A stretch of 38,439 nt of DNA from Oscillospiraceae bacterium (GCA_902802325.1 CADCLV010000015.1:1-38439); one strand, 5' to 3'. Counted from the first letter of the stretch, positions 25,822 through 35,224 are shown. Program-made: numbers and translations. Notes: a model not told the origin generated them from the letters alone.

Positions 25822-26886
25822 TTACTTAGACGCATTCATAGAAATGATCAGAGAGATCAGCTCATCTACCGCTGATTCTTTGCTGACCTTTTTGACCGGC
25901 TCTCCCTTGCAGAAAAGCAGGAATTCATTTACACCGCCGGCAATACCGACATCTGCTTCTCTGGCCTCTCCGGGGCCGTTTACGGCGCATCCCATTACAG
26001 CAACCGTCATCTGATACGGAAGATCGGAGATACGCTGTTCAACTTCTTTGGCGACCTCAATAAGCGGTACCTGGGTACGTCCGCATGTCGGACAGGAAAC
26101 CAGTCTCATTCCGCCTTCACGAAGTCCAAGTGCACGTAGGATCGAGATTCCGGCACGGACTTCTTCTTTGGGCTCATCTGTCAGGCTTACCCGGATCGTA
26201 TCACCGATGCCTTCTGAAAGAAGCGCGCCAATACCGACACTGGACCGGATGATTCCTTCCCGCAATGTTCCCGCTTCCGTAACGCCTACATGAAACGGGT
26301 ATGGAACCTGTGGGCGGAGACGCCGGTAACTTTCGATGGTCAGAAGCGGGTCGGAAGACTTCATACTGACCACGATATCTTCAAAATGGAATTTCTCCAG
26401 ATAATGAATCGCTTCGAGTGCACTTTCAGAAAGAGAGTCAGCATTCACGCCACCATATCGTGCCAGCATTTCTTTTCCGATAGAACCGGAATTGACACCG
26501 ACACGGATCGGGATCCCTCTTTCTTTCGCCAGGTCAGCAACTGCCTTGACCCGGTCTTCCCCGCCGATATTTCCGGGATTGATACGGATCTTCGCCGCGC
26601 CATTCCGGATCGATTCCAGAGCCAGACGATAGTCAAAATGAATATCGGCCACCACCGGCAGCGGACTTCTCTTCGTGATCTCCTTCAGCGCTTCAGCAGC
26701 TTCCATATTCAGTATGGCAACACGGGTGATATCACACCCGCAGGATTTCAGTTCTTCGATCTGCCGGAGCGTTCCTTCCACATCCCGGGTATCGGTATTA
26801 TTCATAGACTGGACAGCAACCGGCGCATCTGCACCGACAGCCACTCCGCCGATAAGTACTTTTTTGGTTTCTATTCTTGTAATCAT
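25822..26886 (-). CDS. ispG: 4-hydroxy-3-methylbut-2-en-1-yl diphosphate synthase (flavodoxin)
   Basis: Penultimate MEP-pathway enzyme, a [4Fe-4S] protein turning MEcPP into HMBPP for isoprenoid synthesis. Characteristic are VAVQSMNNTDTRDVEGT, RINPGNIGG, and the cluster cysteines in SCPTCGRTQ and MGCAVNGPGEA. I prefer ATG 26886 (354 aa) with GAGGTG 6 bases ahead; GTG 26895 would add three residues and overlap rseP by 4 bases. Lies in the usual dxr-rseP-ispG order. Confidence 0.97.
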   Translation of the reverse strand: MITRIETKKVLIGGVAVGADAPVAVQSMNNTDTRDVEGTLRQIEELKSCGCDITRVAILNMEAAEALKEITKRSPLPVVADIHFDYRLALESIRNGAAKIRINPGNIGGEDRVKAVADLAKERGIPIRVGVNSGSIGKEMLARYGGVNADSLSESALEAIHYLEKFHFEDIVVSMKSSDPLLTIESYRRLRPQVPYPFHVGVTEAGTLREGIIRSSVGIGALLSEGIGDTIRVSLTDEPKEEVRAGISILRALGLREGGMRLVSCPTCGRTQVPLIEVAKEVEQRISDLPYQMTVAVMGCAVNGPGEAREADVGIAGGVNEFLLFCKGEPVKKVSKESAVDELISLIISMNASK

Positions 26887-26891
26887 GTGCC

Positions 26892-28202
26892 TCACCTCGA
26901 TAGTCGTATAACATCAGATACTAATGCAAACAGGACCAGCGCCACGATCATGACAAAACCGATCACGTTGATCACCTGCTCGGCTTTTCTCGACAGTTTC
27001 TTACCGCGGATCATCTCCACCACCGTCAGTACGATGGCATTACCGTCAAGTCCCGGAATCGGAAGAAGATTCGTAAATGCAAGTCCGGTCGAGATACCAC
27101 CGGCCAGAATAAGGAGCATCTCGATCTTTTCCGAATTATCTGTCTTCGGCGCATCGACGACCTCGGATACAACGGATGCGATGCCCACCGGACCGGAAAC
27201 CACATCGTAAGCCGGTACCTTTCCGGTAAATGCCTGAGCCAGCGCATCGATAGAAAGCCGGACAAAAGAAATGGGGAATACGATGGATTCACGGAAAATA
27301 TCCCATGCACCGGATCCGTCCTGAAGATAGATTCCACGAAGATTCGTAGTCTCAATCATCGTTGCCTTCATTTCAACAGTCATCTTCTGTCCGTCACGGA
27401 TCAGTTCCACCGAGATCGGTTCCCCTCCGGACGCACGGACCACATCAGCAATACTCGGATCTGATACGGCAACGCCATTTACGGAAAGAACGGAATCTCC
27501 AACCTTAATGACCGGATTTCCTTCATTGGAAGAAGCATCCACTTCAATAATATCCCAGCCCTGGTTTTCATCCAGTTCGTTATAGTGGGAGATCCCCAGC
27601 ATGTACTGTTTCGAAAATTCCGGTACCAGGACCGCTTCATATTTTTCACCGGTCTCCCGGGAACGCATCAGAAGATGGATCTCTTCGCCGTTTCCGATCT
27701 GACTGAGATAGTAGGATAGTTCCATCTGGCAAAGGACCCGGCGGTCATTGATCTCAAGGATCGTATCCCCGGGCCGGATATTGGTAGCCGCAACCTGAGT
27801 ATTCGGAACAACCACATCCTGCCGGAGGGCCAGAAAACCAAACTTGGAAAAGCAGATCGCAAAAATGATACTTCCCAGTATCACATTCATAAACGGACCC
27901 GCAAGAGATACTAAGAGCCGTTTCCAGCGTGCCTGATTTATAAGGTTTTCCGGATTATCATCTTTCAGTTCACCCGTCTCTTCATCAATCTCGGAAAAAC
28001 GCACATACGCGCCAAGAGGGATCAGCCGGATGCAATAATCAATATCTTTTCTTCTCCAGGAAAAGAGCTTGGGGCCCACAAAGACCGACAGTTCATAAAC
28101 CTTGATCTTCAATAACCGGGCGACCAGAAAGTGCCCGATCTCGTGCACTGCCGCTAATACGCCCAATCCTATCAAACAGATAATGATGCTTAATGGTGAC
28201 AT
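26892..28202 (-). CDS. rseP: Site-2 intramembrane metalloprotease RseP
   Basis: A 436-aa membrane protease that cleaves substrates (such as anti-sigma factors) inside the bilayer. The zinc motif HEIGH is at residues 20-24 in the first membrane helix, the second zinc-ligand region LLPIPGLDGNAIVL is at about 385, and a PDZ region lies between (about 190-270, NPVIKVGDSVLSVNG). The usual LDGG is LDGN here. It lies 16 bases downstream of dxr. Confidence 0.95.
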   Translation of the reverse strand: MSPLSIIICLIGLGVLAAVHEIGHFLVARLLKIKVYELSVFVGPKLFSWRRKDIDYCIRLIPLGAYVRFSEIDEETGELKDDNPENLINQARWKRLLVSLAGPFMNVILGSIIFAICFSKFGFLALRQDVVVPNTQVAATNIRPGDTILEINDRRVLCQMELSYYLSQIGNGEEIHLLMRSRETGEKYEAVLVPEFSKQYMLGISHYNELDENQGWDIIEVDASSNEGNPVIKVGDSVLSVNGVAVSDPSIADVVRASGGEPISVELIRDGQKMTVEMKATMIETTNLRGIYLQDGSGAWDIFRESIVFPISFVRLSIDALAQAFTGKVPAYDVVSGPVGIASVVSEVVDAPKTDNSEKIEMLLILAGGISTGLAFTNLLPIPGLDGNAIVLTVVEMIRGKKLSRKAEQVINVIGFVMIVALVLFALVSDVIRLSR

Positions 28203-28218
28203 TTCCTTTCGTCAATTC

Positions 28219-29385
28219 TCACTTTCTCATTTCAGATACAATACATCTGGCCCATTCATCCACGGCCAGGATCTCCGCCAGAGACGGATCCGGCACCACG
28301 CCCTGCGCCTCATGTTTTTCCATGATCGTCTCGACAGTTCGCTCAATATCCAGGAAAGATGCCCTTCCTTCCAGGAATTCAGCCACAATCGCCTCATTTG
28401 CGGCATTCATGGCAACCGGCAAAGTACCGCCGATCCGGCCGGCATGGTATGCAAGATCGACAAGACGGAATACTTTCCGGTCACAAGGTTCGAAGGTCAG
28501 CGAACAGGCCTTTTCAGAAAAAGGCGAGAAAGGCTGGCAGATACAAAGACTTCTGTCCGGATGGAAAAGCGCGATCTGGATCGGCATCATCATATTCGGG
28601 AAACCCATCTGTCCAAGAACAGAGCCATCAGTTAATTCGATCATGGAATGCACGATGCTCTGAGGATGCACTACCACTTCGATCTGGTTGACCGGAATAT
28701 CGAAAAGCCAGGACGCCTCGATGATCTCCAGTCCCTTATTCATCATGCTTGCGGAATCAATGGTGATCTTTCCGCCCATATTCCAGGTCGGATGAGCCAA
28801 AGCCTGCTCCAATGTCACCTTCTCCAGCTGCTCCCTTGAATAACCGCGGAAAGGTCCGCCGGATGCAGTCAAAAGGATCCTTCGAAGCGCTCCTTCCGGC
28901 TGGCCCATAAGACACTGCCAGATCGCCGAGTGCTCGGAATCCACAGGAAGTATTTTTACTTTCTTTTTCTTTGCCATCGGCATTACGATGGAGCCACCCG
29001 TGACTAATGTTTCTTTATTTGCCAGGGCAATATCTTTTCCTTCACGGATCGCAGAAAGCACGGACGGAAGGCCGCGCATACCGACCATAGCTGCCACGAC
29101 AATATCCACTTCCGGGATCGTGGAGCAGAACTGATTGCCCTCATCGCCCACCAGGATCTTTGTTTTTACATCCCGGGGCATCATCATCTTCAGAAGATCT
29201 TTCTTCTTACTGTTTCCTACGCACACATATTTCGGCTTGAACTCAGAAACCTGCTCAGCCAGAAGCTCAACGTTGCTGCCACATGTCAGTGCCACTACTT
29301 CAAAATCCTGTGGAAAGTGACGTACCACTTCCAGCGTCTGTGTACCTATGGAACCGGTTGATCCTAAAATCGTCAGTTTCTTCAT
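28219..29385 (-). CDS. dxr: 1-deoxy-D-xylulose 5-phosphate reductoisomerase
   Basis: Second MEP-pathway enzyme, NADPH- and metal-dependent. The 388-aa protein begins with the Rossmann loop GSTGSIGTQTLEVV and has ALANKETLVTGG, the metal-binding PVDSEHSAIWQCL, ASGGPFRG, and HPTWNMGGKITIDSASMMN. Full length. The start is 1 base after the cdsA stop, with the Shine-Dalgarno GGGGGGAT overlapping the cdsA end. Confidence 0.97.
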   Translation of the reverse strand: MKKLTILGSTGSIGTQTLEVVRHFPQDFEVVALTCGSNVELLAEQVSEFKPKYVCVGNSKKKDLLKMMMPRDVKTKILVGDEGNQFCSTIPEVDIVVAAMVGMRGLPSVLSAIREGKDIALANKETLVTGGSIVMPMAKKKKVKILPVDSEHSAIWQCLMGQPEGALRRILLTASGGPFRGYSREQLEKVTLEQALAHPTWNMGGKITIDSASMMNKGLEIIEASWLFDIPVNQIEVVVHPQSIVHSMIELTDGSVLGQMGFPNMMMPIQIALFHPDRSLCICQPFSPFSEKACSLTFEPCDRKVFRLVDLAYHAGRIGGTLPVAMNAANEAIVAEFLEGRASFLDIERTVETIMEKHEAQGVVPDPSLAEILAVDEWARCIVSEMRK

Positions 29386-29386
29386 A

Positions 29387-30247
29387 TTATCCCCCCAGTG
29401 TCACAGCCAAAGCCAGTCCCAGTGCCACAGGAAGCGTGAAGAACGCACTGTCGAAGCGGTCCATGATTCCACCATGGCCGGGCATAAGCTTTCCGAAATC
29501 TTTTATATTGACCAGTCTCTTAATACTTGAGGCCATCCAGTCTCCCAACTGAGATACACAAGACAGGATGAAACCGAAGAAAGCAGCCAGCGCCACAAAA
29601 GCGGCAAATGGCATCTTCACATCAATGACGTCCACCATCACAAAGGCAAAGAACAATGCCGTCAGAACCGAACAGAAAACCGCACCGCCAATGCATCCTT
29701 CCCATGTTTTCTTGGGACTGATATGCGGTACGATCTTATGCTTACCGAAAAAGGAACCGGTAAAATATGCAAACACATCCGAAACCCAGGGGGCAAATAA
29801 TCCGATCACGAAGAAGAACCAGCCCTTGGGAATCAGGAATACCATTACATGGGTACAGGCGATAGGAAACGAGACATAAAGGATGATCAGGCAGGATGAA
29901 AAACCGGAATGGATCGCCTCCGGCTGTTCTTTTAAAAGCGGCGGGATCATCGTTGTCACAAAACAATAGATCAATGTCGAAAGCGCATAGATAGTAAAAC
30001 CGATCGCTGCGGAACCTCCGGTAAACCAGTTGATCACAGGAAGAAAGCCCAGAAGGCCACCCAGGACAGTCACCGGAACCGATATCTCTTTTTCTGTAAC
30101 ACGAACCGCTTTTATCAGTTCATATAACGCAAGACAGGATACGATCAGAGTAAAAGCCATAATGACCGCCGGATAAAAATATGCCGGAATCACGATGGCA
30201 AGCACGGCGATCGTAAATATAATACCTGTGATGATCCTTTGACGCAT
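29387..30247 (-). CDS. cdsA: Phosphatidate cytidylyltransferase (CDP-diacylglycerol synthase)
   Basis: Makes CDP-diacylglycerol, precursor of the phosphatidylserine that psd decarboxylates. The 286-aa membrane protein has about eight hydrophobic segments and the family signature near the C-terminus, SSIKRLVNIKDFGKLMPGHGG followed by IMDRFD, with the metal-binding acidic residues. It starts 3 bases after uppS and ends 1 base before dxr. Confidence 0.96.
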   Translation of the reverse strand: MRQRIITGIIFTIAVLAIVIPAYFYPAVIMAFTLIVSCLALYELIKAVRVTEKEISVPVTVLGGLLGFLPVINWFTGGSAAIGFTIYALSTLIYCFVTTMIPPLLKEQPEAIHSGFSSCLIILYVSFPIACTHVMVFLIPKGWFFFVIGLFAPWVSDVFAYFTGSFFGKHKIVPHISPKKTWEGCIGGAVFCSVLTALFFAFVMVDVIDVKMPFAAFVALAAFFGFILSCVSQLGDWMASSIKRLVNIKDFGKLMPGHGGIMDRFDSAFFTLPVALGLALAVTLGG

Positions 30248-30250
30248 AGA

Positions 30251-31042
30251 TTACTTCTCTTCCTTCTTCTCTTGTGTTAATCCGCCGAACCGCCGGTCAC
30301 GCTTGGTATATGCAATCAAGGCATCGGTCAGTTCTTTCATTCCGAAATCCGGCCAAAGCACATCAGAGAACCAAAGCTCGGAATAGGCGCCTTCCCATAC
30401 GAGGAAATTCGATGTGCGTTCCTCCCCGCTGGGACGAATGATCAGATCCGGATCCGGCACATCAGGCAGGTAAAGATTCTGAGAGAAAGACTCTTCTGTT
30501 ATGTCTTCACTTTTCATCTCGCCCCTTACGACCTTCTCACAAAGTTTCTGCGCCGCCTGCACGATCTCTCTTCTTCCGCCATAGTTGAAGGCAACGATCA
30601 AAGTCATGCGGTCACGGTGCTTACTTCCTTCTTCGGCCCGCTTACATACAGCCTGGATATTCTCCGGAAGGGCAGCAATATCTCCCGTAAAACGGACACG
30701 GATCCCCTCTTTCTCCAGTTCCGGATCATAGCGGTCAAAATATTCGACAAAAAGCTCCATGAGAGCATGGACTTCACTTTCCGGACGGGACCAGTTCTCA
30801 GTGGAAAAGGCATAGACCGTCACATACTTAATGCCGTAATGGCCGCAGTTCTTGCAAAGAGTCTTCAGATTGTCCGCACCGGCACGGTGCCCTGCAGAAC
30901 GGGGAAGCATACGCTTTTTCGCCCATCTGCCGTTACCGTCCATGATGACAGCCAGATGCACCGGTATCTTCAGCTGGGAAGCATCCACTTCCGGAGCCTT
31001 TTTCTTAGAAAACAGCGAAAATTTCGAATCATCGTTGCGCAT
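30251..31042 (-). CDS. uppS: Isoprenyl transferase (undecaprenyl diphosphate synthase)
   Basis: Condenses isopentenyl units into the C55 lipid carrier for peptidoglycan. The cis-prenyltransferase motifs are HLAVIMDGNGRWAKKR (catalytic Asp), YAFSTENWSRP, and DLIIRPSGEERTSNFLVW. I start at ATG 31042 (263 aa), with GGAG 6 bases upstream; a TTG at 31084 would run through the terminator hairpin and has no good site. A Rho-independent terminator lies immediately upstream, so expression may be attenuated relative to frr. Confidence 0.96.
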   Translation of the reverse strand: MRNDDSKFSLFSKKKAPEVDASQLKIPVHLAVIMDGNGRWAKKRMLPRSAGHRAGADNLKTLCKNCGHYGIKYVTVYAFSTENWSRPESEVHALMELFVEYFDRYDPELEKEGIRVRFTGDIAALPENIQAVCKRAEEGSKHRDRMTLIVAFNYGGRREIVQAAQKLCEKVVRGEMKSEDITEESFSQNLYLPDVPDPDLIIRPSGEERTSNFLVWEGAYSELWFSDVLWPDFGMKELTDALIAYTKRDRRFGGLTQEKKEEK

Positions 31043-31052
31043 ACTTCTCTCC

Positions 31053-31104
31053 AAAAAAAGAGGGTGTCTCCTGTCAATATGCAATTGAGTCCAGAGACAG
31101 CCCT
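31053..31104 (-). terminator. Intrinsic terminator/attenuator between frr and uppS
   Basis: On the minus strand AGGG-C-UGUCUC pairs with GAGACA-CCCU (plus arms 31094-31104 and 31061-31070, one bulged base) around a 23-base loop, followed by C and seven Us. The U run abuts the uppS Shine-Dalgarno. Confidence 0.75.
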
Positions 31105-31127
31105 TGATATTCCATCAGATTCAAGAA

Positions 31128-31700
31128 TCAGATCTCCATCAGATCTTTTTCCTTTGCCTCACAGGTCTTTTCAACCTCTTTGATGTACTTGTCCGTGAGT
31201 TTCTGGATCTGCTCTTCAAAGTAACCCAGATCATCATCGGTCAATTCCTTCTTCTTATTGTATCCACGATACTTATCAATACCTTCTCTGCGGATATTGC
31301 GGATCGCTACCTTGGCTTCCTCGCCATACTTCATGACGCTCTTTACCAGATCCTTACGGCGTTCCTCTGTGAGGATCGGGAATACCAAACGGATCATCTT
31401 ACCATCATTACTGGGGTTAATGCCCAGATCAGAAGACTGGATCGCCTTTTCGATCTCTTTGAGCATCGACGGATCCCAAGGTGTCAGTGTGATCATTCTC
31501 GGTTCCGGAACCTGGATGTTGGCCACCGCATTCAACGGAGACTGTGCACCATAGTAGTCCACCGTGATACGATCCAGAACGTGGGGATTCGCACGACCGG
31601 CACGGATCGCATTAAAGTTCTCCGTGAGATTCCCGATCGTCTTCTTCATACGGTCTTCAAAAGAATCAAAAACTGCTTTTGTAATTTCCTGCATTGCCAT
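31128..31700 (-). CDS. frr: Ribosome recycling factor
   Basis: Splits post-termination ribosomes together with EF-G. The 190-aa protein carries the conserved FNAIRAGRANPHVLDRI, DPSMLKEIEKAIQSSDLGINP and RRKDLVKSVMKYGEEAKVAIRNIRR helices. Full length, with GGAGG 9 bases before ATG 31700. It follows pyrH by 32 bases, the near-universal pyrH-frr order. Confidence 0.98.
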   Translation of the reverse strand: MAMQEITKAVFDSFEDRMKKTIGNLTENFNAIRAGRANPHVLDRITVDYYGAQSPLNAVANIQVPEPRMITLTPWDPSMLKEIEKAIQSSDLGINPSNDGKMIRLVFPILTEERRKDLVKSVMKYGEEAKVAIRNIRREGIDKYRGYNKKKELTDDDLGYFEEQIQKLTDKYIKEVEKTCEAKEKDLMEI

Positions 31701-31732
31701 ATTCGAAATCCTCCTTGATTATTATGTTCCGA

Positions 31733-32440
31733 TCAACCTACGATCGTGCCGATATCTTCGCCTAATACGACCCGGACGATATTTCCCGGATCTTCCATAG
31801 AGAATACCATGATCTTCGTGTGGTTATCCCGGCAAAGAGCTGCTGCTGTGGCATCCATTACCTTCAGGTTCTTGGAAAGGACCTCATCGTGAGTAATGGT
31901 CTTATACTTCACAGCATCTGCATACTTATGCGGATCCTTGTCATAGACACCATCTACCATTGTCGCCTTACAGAAGATATCTGCCTCGATCTCGGTAGCA
32001 CGAAGTGCCGCGCCTGTATCTGTCGAGAAGAACGGGTTTCCTGTACCGCAGGCAAAGATGACGATTCTCTTCTTTTCCAGGTGACGTACCGCACGTTTGC
32101 GGATATACGGTTCAGCCATTTGACGTACATCGATGGCAGACATAACACGGGTGACCGCCCCTGCCTGCTCCAGCGCATCGGAAATGGCCAGTGCATTCAT
32201 CAAAGTAGCCAGCATGCCCATATGGTCAGCGGTGACCCGGTCCATCTTCTCGCTGGATCTGCCTCTCCAGAAGTTACCTCCGCCGACTACTACGCCGACC
32301 TCAACTCCCAGGTCTGCTACACGCTTGATCTGCGCGCAAATACTTCTGACTGTCTCATCATCGATACCGACCTTATTCGGACCGGCCAGGGCCTCGCCGC
32401 TGATCTTCAGAAGGATGCGCTTATAAACAGGCTCACTCAT
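31733..32440 (-). CDS. pyrH: UMP kinase
   Basis: Hexameric bacterial UMP kinase producing UDP. The 235-aa protein shows [13 protein letters not shown] (ATP site), [45 protein letters not shown] and [13 protein letters not shown] lies 8 bases before ATG 32440. The 88-base upstream gap contains weak promoter candidates (TTAACG-17-TATATT or TTTTCA-17-TACAAT on the minus strand) and an inverted repeat, so pyrH may also have its own start. Confidence 0.97.
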   Translation of the reverse strand: MSEPVYKRILLKISGEALAGPNKVGIDDETVRSICAQIKRVADLGVEVGVVVGGGNFWRGRSSEKMDRVTADHMGMLATLMNALAISDALEQAGAVTRVMSAIDVRQMAEPYIRKRAVRHLEKKRIVIFACGTGNPFFSTDTGAALRATEIEADIFCKATMVDGVYDKDPHKYADAVKYKTITHDEVLSKNLKVMDATAAALCRDNHTKIMVFSMEDPGNIVRVVLGEDIGTIVG

Positions 32441-32528
32441 TCCTTATTCCTCCATAATATATACTTAAATTATTGTATCGTTAATTCCAAATTATGAAAA
32501 GACACCGAATCGTTTTTTCTGGAATTCT

Positions 32529-33251
32529 TTAGTCTTTTCTCTCATAGTCATTGGTGTAGCATTCGCGGAACCGACCGGAAAAAGACGGCTCGACTCCACC
32601 CGCATAAAGATGGGAGACATCTCCGAAAGAAAGCATGCGGAACTGGGCGATCCCTTCCCGCCTTTCTTCTGTCACAACAGTGGTAACAGACGTGGGCGCC
32701 GCCATCATGGCATGCCACATGATAAAAGGCGAAAGATTCAGGAGATAGGATAAAAGAACTGCCTCCAGACCGTAATGGCAGAAAAGCACGATCGTCTCGT
32801 TATTGGGCTTTTCTGCACGGAACCATTTTCCTTCTTTTCTGTAGCCATGCTTCTCGAGAAGTTTCTCAAACTCAGAATAGACCCAGTCTCTTTCCTCTCG
32901 TACATGCGCGTCTTTCAGCGCAGGATACTCGGTCCACTTATCATAATCGAAAGCATAGGGCATGCTCATCCAGTCCTGCGGGCACCAGTCCCATGCCACG
33001 CCGAGTTTTTCCGGACGCTGGACTTTCGGCGCGAATTCACGAAGCCACTCCAGTTCTTCCGCCTCTTTTCCCATCTTGGGAAGACAGTACGCTGCTGTTT
33101 CTTTGGCCCGTCCCAGAGGCGATACATAGCAGTAGTCCGCAGGAACTTTTTTCATCCGTTCTGAAAGAAGCTCGGCTTCGATCTTCCCCTGCTCGGTCAG
33201 ACAATCATTCTGATAATCTGGATCTCCATGACGTACGATAATAATCTTCAT
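32529..33251 (-). CDS. Histidine phosphatase (phosphoglycerate mutase-like) family protein
   Basis: A 240-aa member of the branch-1 histidine phosphatase superfamily, in which a His forms a phospho-enzyme. The N-terminus IIIVRHGDPDY has the RHG catalytic triad (His8), SPLGRAKETA follows at about 44, and the second His is in FCHYGLEA. Substrate is unclear; the family covers sugar-phosphate, nucleotide and signalling phosphatases, and this is not a canonical glycolytic mutase in length or context. It is inserted between tsf and pyrH, which are often adjacent. An extended -10 (TGA plus TACAAT, plus positions 33284-33289) lies 33 bases upstream. Confidence 0.88.
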   Translation of the reverse strand: MKIIIVRHGDPDYQNDCLTEQGKIEAELLSERMKKVPADYCYVSPLGRAKETAAYCLPKMGKEAEELEWLREFAPKVQRPEKLGVAWDWCPQDWMSMPYAFDYDKWTEYPALKDAHVREERDWVYSEFEKLLEKHGYRKEGKWFRAEKPNNETIVLFCHYGLEAVLLSYLLNLSPFIMWHAMMAAPTSVTTVVTEERREGIAQFRMLSFGDVSHLYAGGVEPSFSGRFRECYTNDYERKD

Positions 33252-33283
33252 ATGGCAGTGTTTCCTTTCCTTGTTCCTTCCCT

Positions 33284-33292
33284 ATTGTATCA
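33284..33292 (-). promoter_or_regulatory. Candidate extended -10 promoter of the histidine phosphatase-pyrH unit
   Basis: TGATACAAT on the minus strand; no good -35. It follows the rpsB-tsf terminator, so the downstream cluster needs a start near here. Confidence 0.35.
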
Positions 33293-33328
33293 GAATACAA
33301 ATACAGAAAAAGACTTGACTATATACGA

Positions 33329-33363
33329 AAGAAGGGACAGTCCGTAAAAGACTGTCCCTTCTT
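33329..33363 (-). terminator. Intrinsic terminator after tsf
   Basis: AAGAAGGGACAGTC (33329-33342) pairs perfectly over 14 bp with 33350-33363 around a 7-base loop, 22 bases beyond the tsf stop; the minus-strand arm ends in a moderately U-rich stretch. Confidence 0.8.
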
Positions 33364-33385
33364 GAAAAATCTGTCATTTCGAAGA

Positions 33386-34312
33386 TTACTTGATCTGCTT
33401 CATAACTTCTTCAGCGAAGTTCTCTTCCTTCTTGGCAATACCTTCACCCATTTCGAAACGCGTGAAACGACGGATGGTAACGTTGTTGCCGAATTCCTTT
33501 GTGTATGTAGCGATCGACTTAGAATCATCCTTAACGAATTCCTGCTCCATGAGGCAGTTCTCCTTATAGAACTTCTCGATGTTACCCGGCAGGATTCTCT
33601 CCTTGATGATCTTCTCCGGCTTACCTTCATTGAGGTTCTTGTTGATGATGATCTCCTTTTCCTTCTCGAGATCAGCTTCCGGAACATCATCACGTGTGAG
33701 CCACTTCGGGTTTGCAGCAGCAACCTGCATAGCGATATCCTTAGCAAAATCAGCGAACTTGGAGTCTGTGATGATGGAATCATCCTCTGTGCCAAACTCT
33801 ACGAATACACCGATCTTACCACCCATGTGGATGTAAGAAGCAACAGCACCGTTGCCCTCTACCTCATATACTACGAATCTTCTGATAGAAGTATTCTCTC
33901 CGATATCAGCGATTGCTTCCTTCTGGAAGAGCTCAACTGTCTTGGAATCATCATTGTAAAGTGTCTGAGCCATCAGCTCTTCAACATTAGCCGGCTTCTT
34001 AGCAAGAATGTGTGTAGCAACTGCATCTGCGAAAGCCTTGAACTTGTCTGTGTTAGCTGCAAAGTCTGTCTCGATGTTGATCTCTACGAGAGCACCGGAC
34101 TTCTTGTCGTCAGCAATCTTGGCAATTACTGCGCCTTCAGCAGCAACTCTTGCAGACTTCTTCTCCGCCTTAGCGATACCTTTTTCACGGAGCCATGCAA
34201 CCGCTTTCTCGATATCACCTTCAGACTCCTGAAGAGCTCTCTTACAATCCATAATACCGGAACCAGTCATATCACGAAGTTCCTTGACCTGTGCAGCACT
34301 AATCTCAGCCAT
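33386..34312 (-). CDS. tsf: Elongation factor Ts
   Basis: Nucleotide-exchange factor for EF-Tu. The 308-aa protein has the conserved N-terminus MAEISAAQVKELRDMTG, GIMDCKRALQESEGDIEKAV and the core ETDFAANTDKF. The start is ATG 34312, 8 bases after GGAGG; the TTG five codons upstream is part of that Shine-Dalgarno region. It lies 54 bases after rpsB and ends at the terminator 33329-33363, making a two-gene operon. Confidence 0.98.
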   Translation of the reverse strand: MAEISAAQVKELRDMTGSGIMDCKRALQESEGDIEKAVAWLREKGIAKAEKKSARVAAEGAVIAKIADDKKSGALVEINIETDFAANTDKFKAFADAVATHILAKKPANVEELMAQTLYNDDSKTVELFQKEAIADIGENTSIRRFVVYEVEGNGAVASYIHMGGKIGVFVEFGTEDDSIITDSKFADFAKDIAMQVAAANPKWLTRDDVPEADLEKEKEIIINKNLNEGKPEKIIKERILPGNIEKFYKENCLMEQEFVKDDSKSIATYTKEFGNNVTIRRFTRFEMGEGIAKKEENFAEEVMKQIK

Positions 34313-34366
34313 TGTTATATCCTCCAATTGATTCTTTGTTTAATTACGATACTTGAAAAGCACTTA

Positions 34367-35134
34367 TTATGCTTCAGCCGGAGCCTCAGCAACAGCTTCC
34401 TCAGCAGCTTCCTCGGAAGCCTCTTCAGCCTCAGCCGGAACATCCAGCTGCTCGCCCTGACGGCCTTCGAGAACGGCATCAGCCATGTGGCCGGCAATGA
34501 GCTTAACCGCACGGATAGCGTCATCGTTACCAGGGATTACGTAATCAACTTCTTCCGGATCACAGTTTGTATCGACGATAGCAACTACCGGAATACCCAG
34601 ACGCTTTGCTTCTGCAACAGCCAGGTGCTCCTTCTTCGTATCAACAACGAACAGGCAAGCCGGCAGCTTCTTCATGCCCTGGATACCACCGAGGTTCTTA
34701 TCGAGCTTTTCCATTTCGAGCTTGAGTTTAGCAACTTCCTTCTTTGTGCGAAGATCGAAGGAACCATCCTCAGACATTGTCTTGAGCTCAGCCAGACGGG
34801 CCAGTCTCTTCTCAATGGTCTTGAAGTTAGTCAGTGTACCACCGAGCCAACGGTTGTTGATGTAGAACATGTTGCAGCGAACTGCTTCTTCAGAGATGGA
34901 ATCCTGAGCCTGCTTCTTTGTACCAACGAAAAGAATGTTGCCGCCGTCAGCTGCGATAGAACGAACGAAGTCATAAGCCTCTTCGGTCTTCTTAACGGTC
35001 TTCTGCAGGTCGATGATGTGGATGTTGTTGCGCTCTGTGAAAATGTACTCCGCCATCTTCGGGTTCCAACGACGGGTCTGGTGGCCGAAATGCACACCGG
35101 CTTCAAGAAGCTGCTTCATAGAAATAGTTGACAT
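34367..35134 (-). CDS. rpsB: 30S ribosomal protein S2
   Basis: The 255-aa S2, with [51 protein letters not shown] and the [22 protein letters not shown] block. After the conserved domain it has a 25-residue Glu/Ala tail. GGAGG lies 8 bases before ATG 35134. It is preceded by a structured leader of about 85 bases and a good promoter. Confidence 0.98.
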   Translation of the reverse strand: MSTISMKQLLEAGVHFGHQTRRWNPKMAEYIFTERNNIHIIDLQKTVKKTEEAYDFVRSIAADGGNILFVGTKKQAQDSISEEAVRCNMFYINNRWLGGTLTNFKTIEKRLARLAELKTMSEDGSFDLRTKKEVAKLKLEMEKLDKNLGGIQGMKKLPACLFVVDTKKEHLAVAEAKRLGIPVVAIVDTNCDPEEVDYVIPGNDDAIRAVKLIAGHMADAVLEGRQGEQLDVPAEAEEASEEAAEEAVAEAPAEA

Positions 35135-35160
35135 AAAAAAATACCTCCTGTTTGTACTTC

Positions 35161-35206
35161 CACAGGCTTACTCCGGTCATCCGGAGAACAAAGATTTCTA
35201 CCTGTG
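35161..35206 (-). promoter_or_regulatory. Structured leader of rpsB, candidate cis-regulatory RNA
   Basis: An outer 6-bp stem CACAGG/CCTGTG (35161-35166 with 35201-35206) encloses a perfect 6-bp hairpin CTCCGG/CCGGAG (35171-35176 with 35181-35186). It sits between the promoter and the Shine-Dalgarno. S2 autoregulation through an rpsB leader is known in other bacteria; whether this is such an element is unproven. Confidence 0.45.
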
Positions 35207-35224
35207 TGTTTTTTAGTCTATAAG

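Noticed and set aside
33362..35131. A 589-codon open frame on the plus strand, antisense to tsf and rpsB
   Set aside because: It exactly shadows two certain ribosomal-type genes; the Leu/Ser/Asn-rich product has no family features, and the openness comes from the biased codon use of highly expressed genes.
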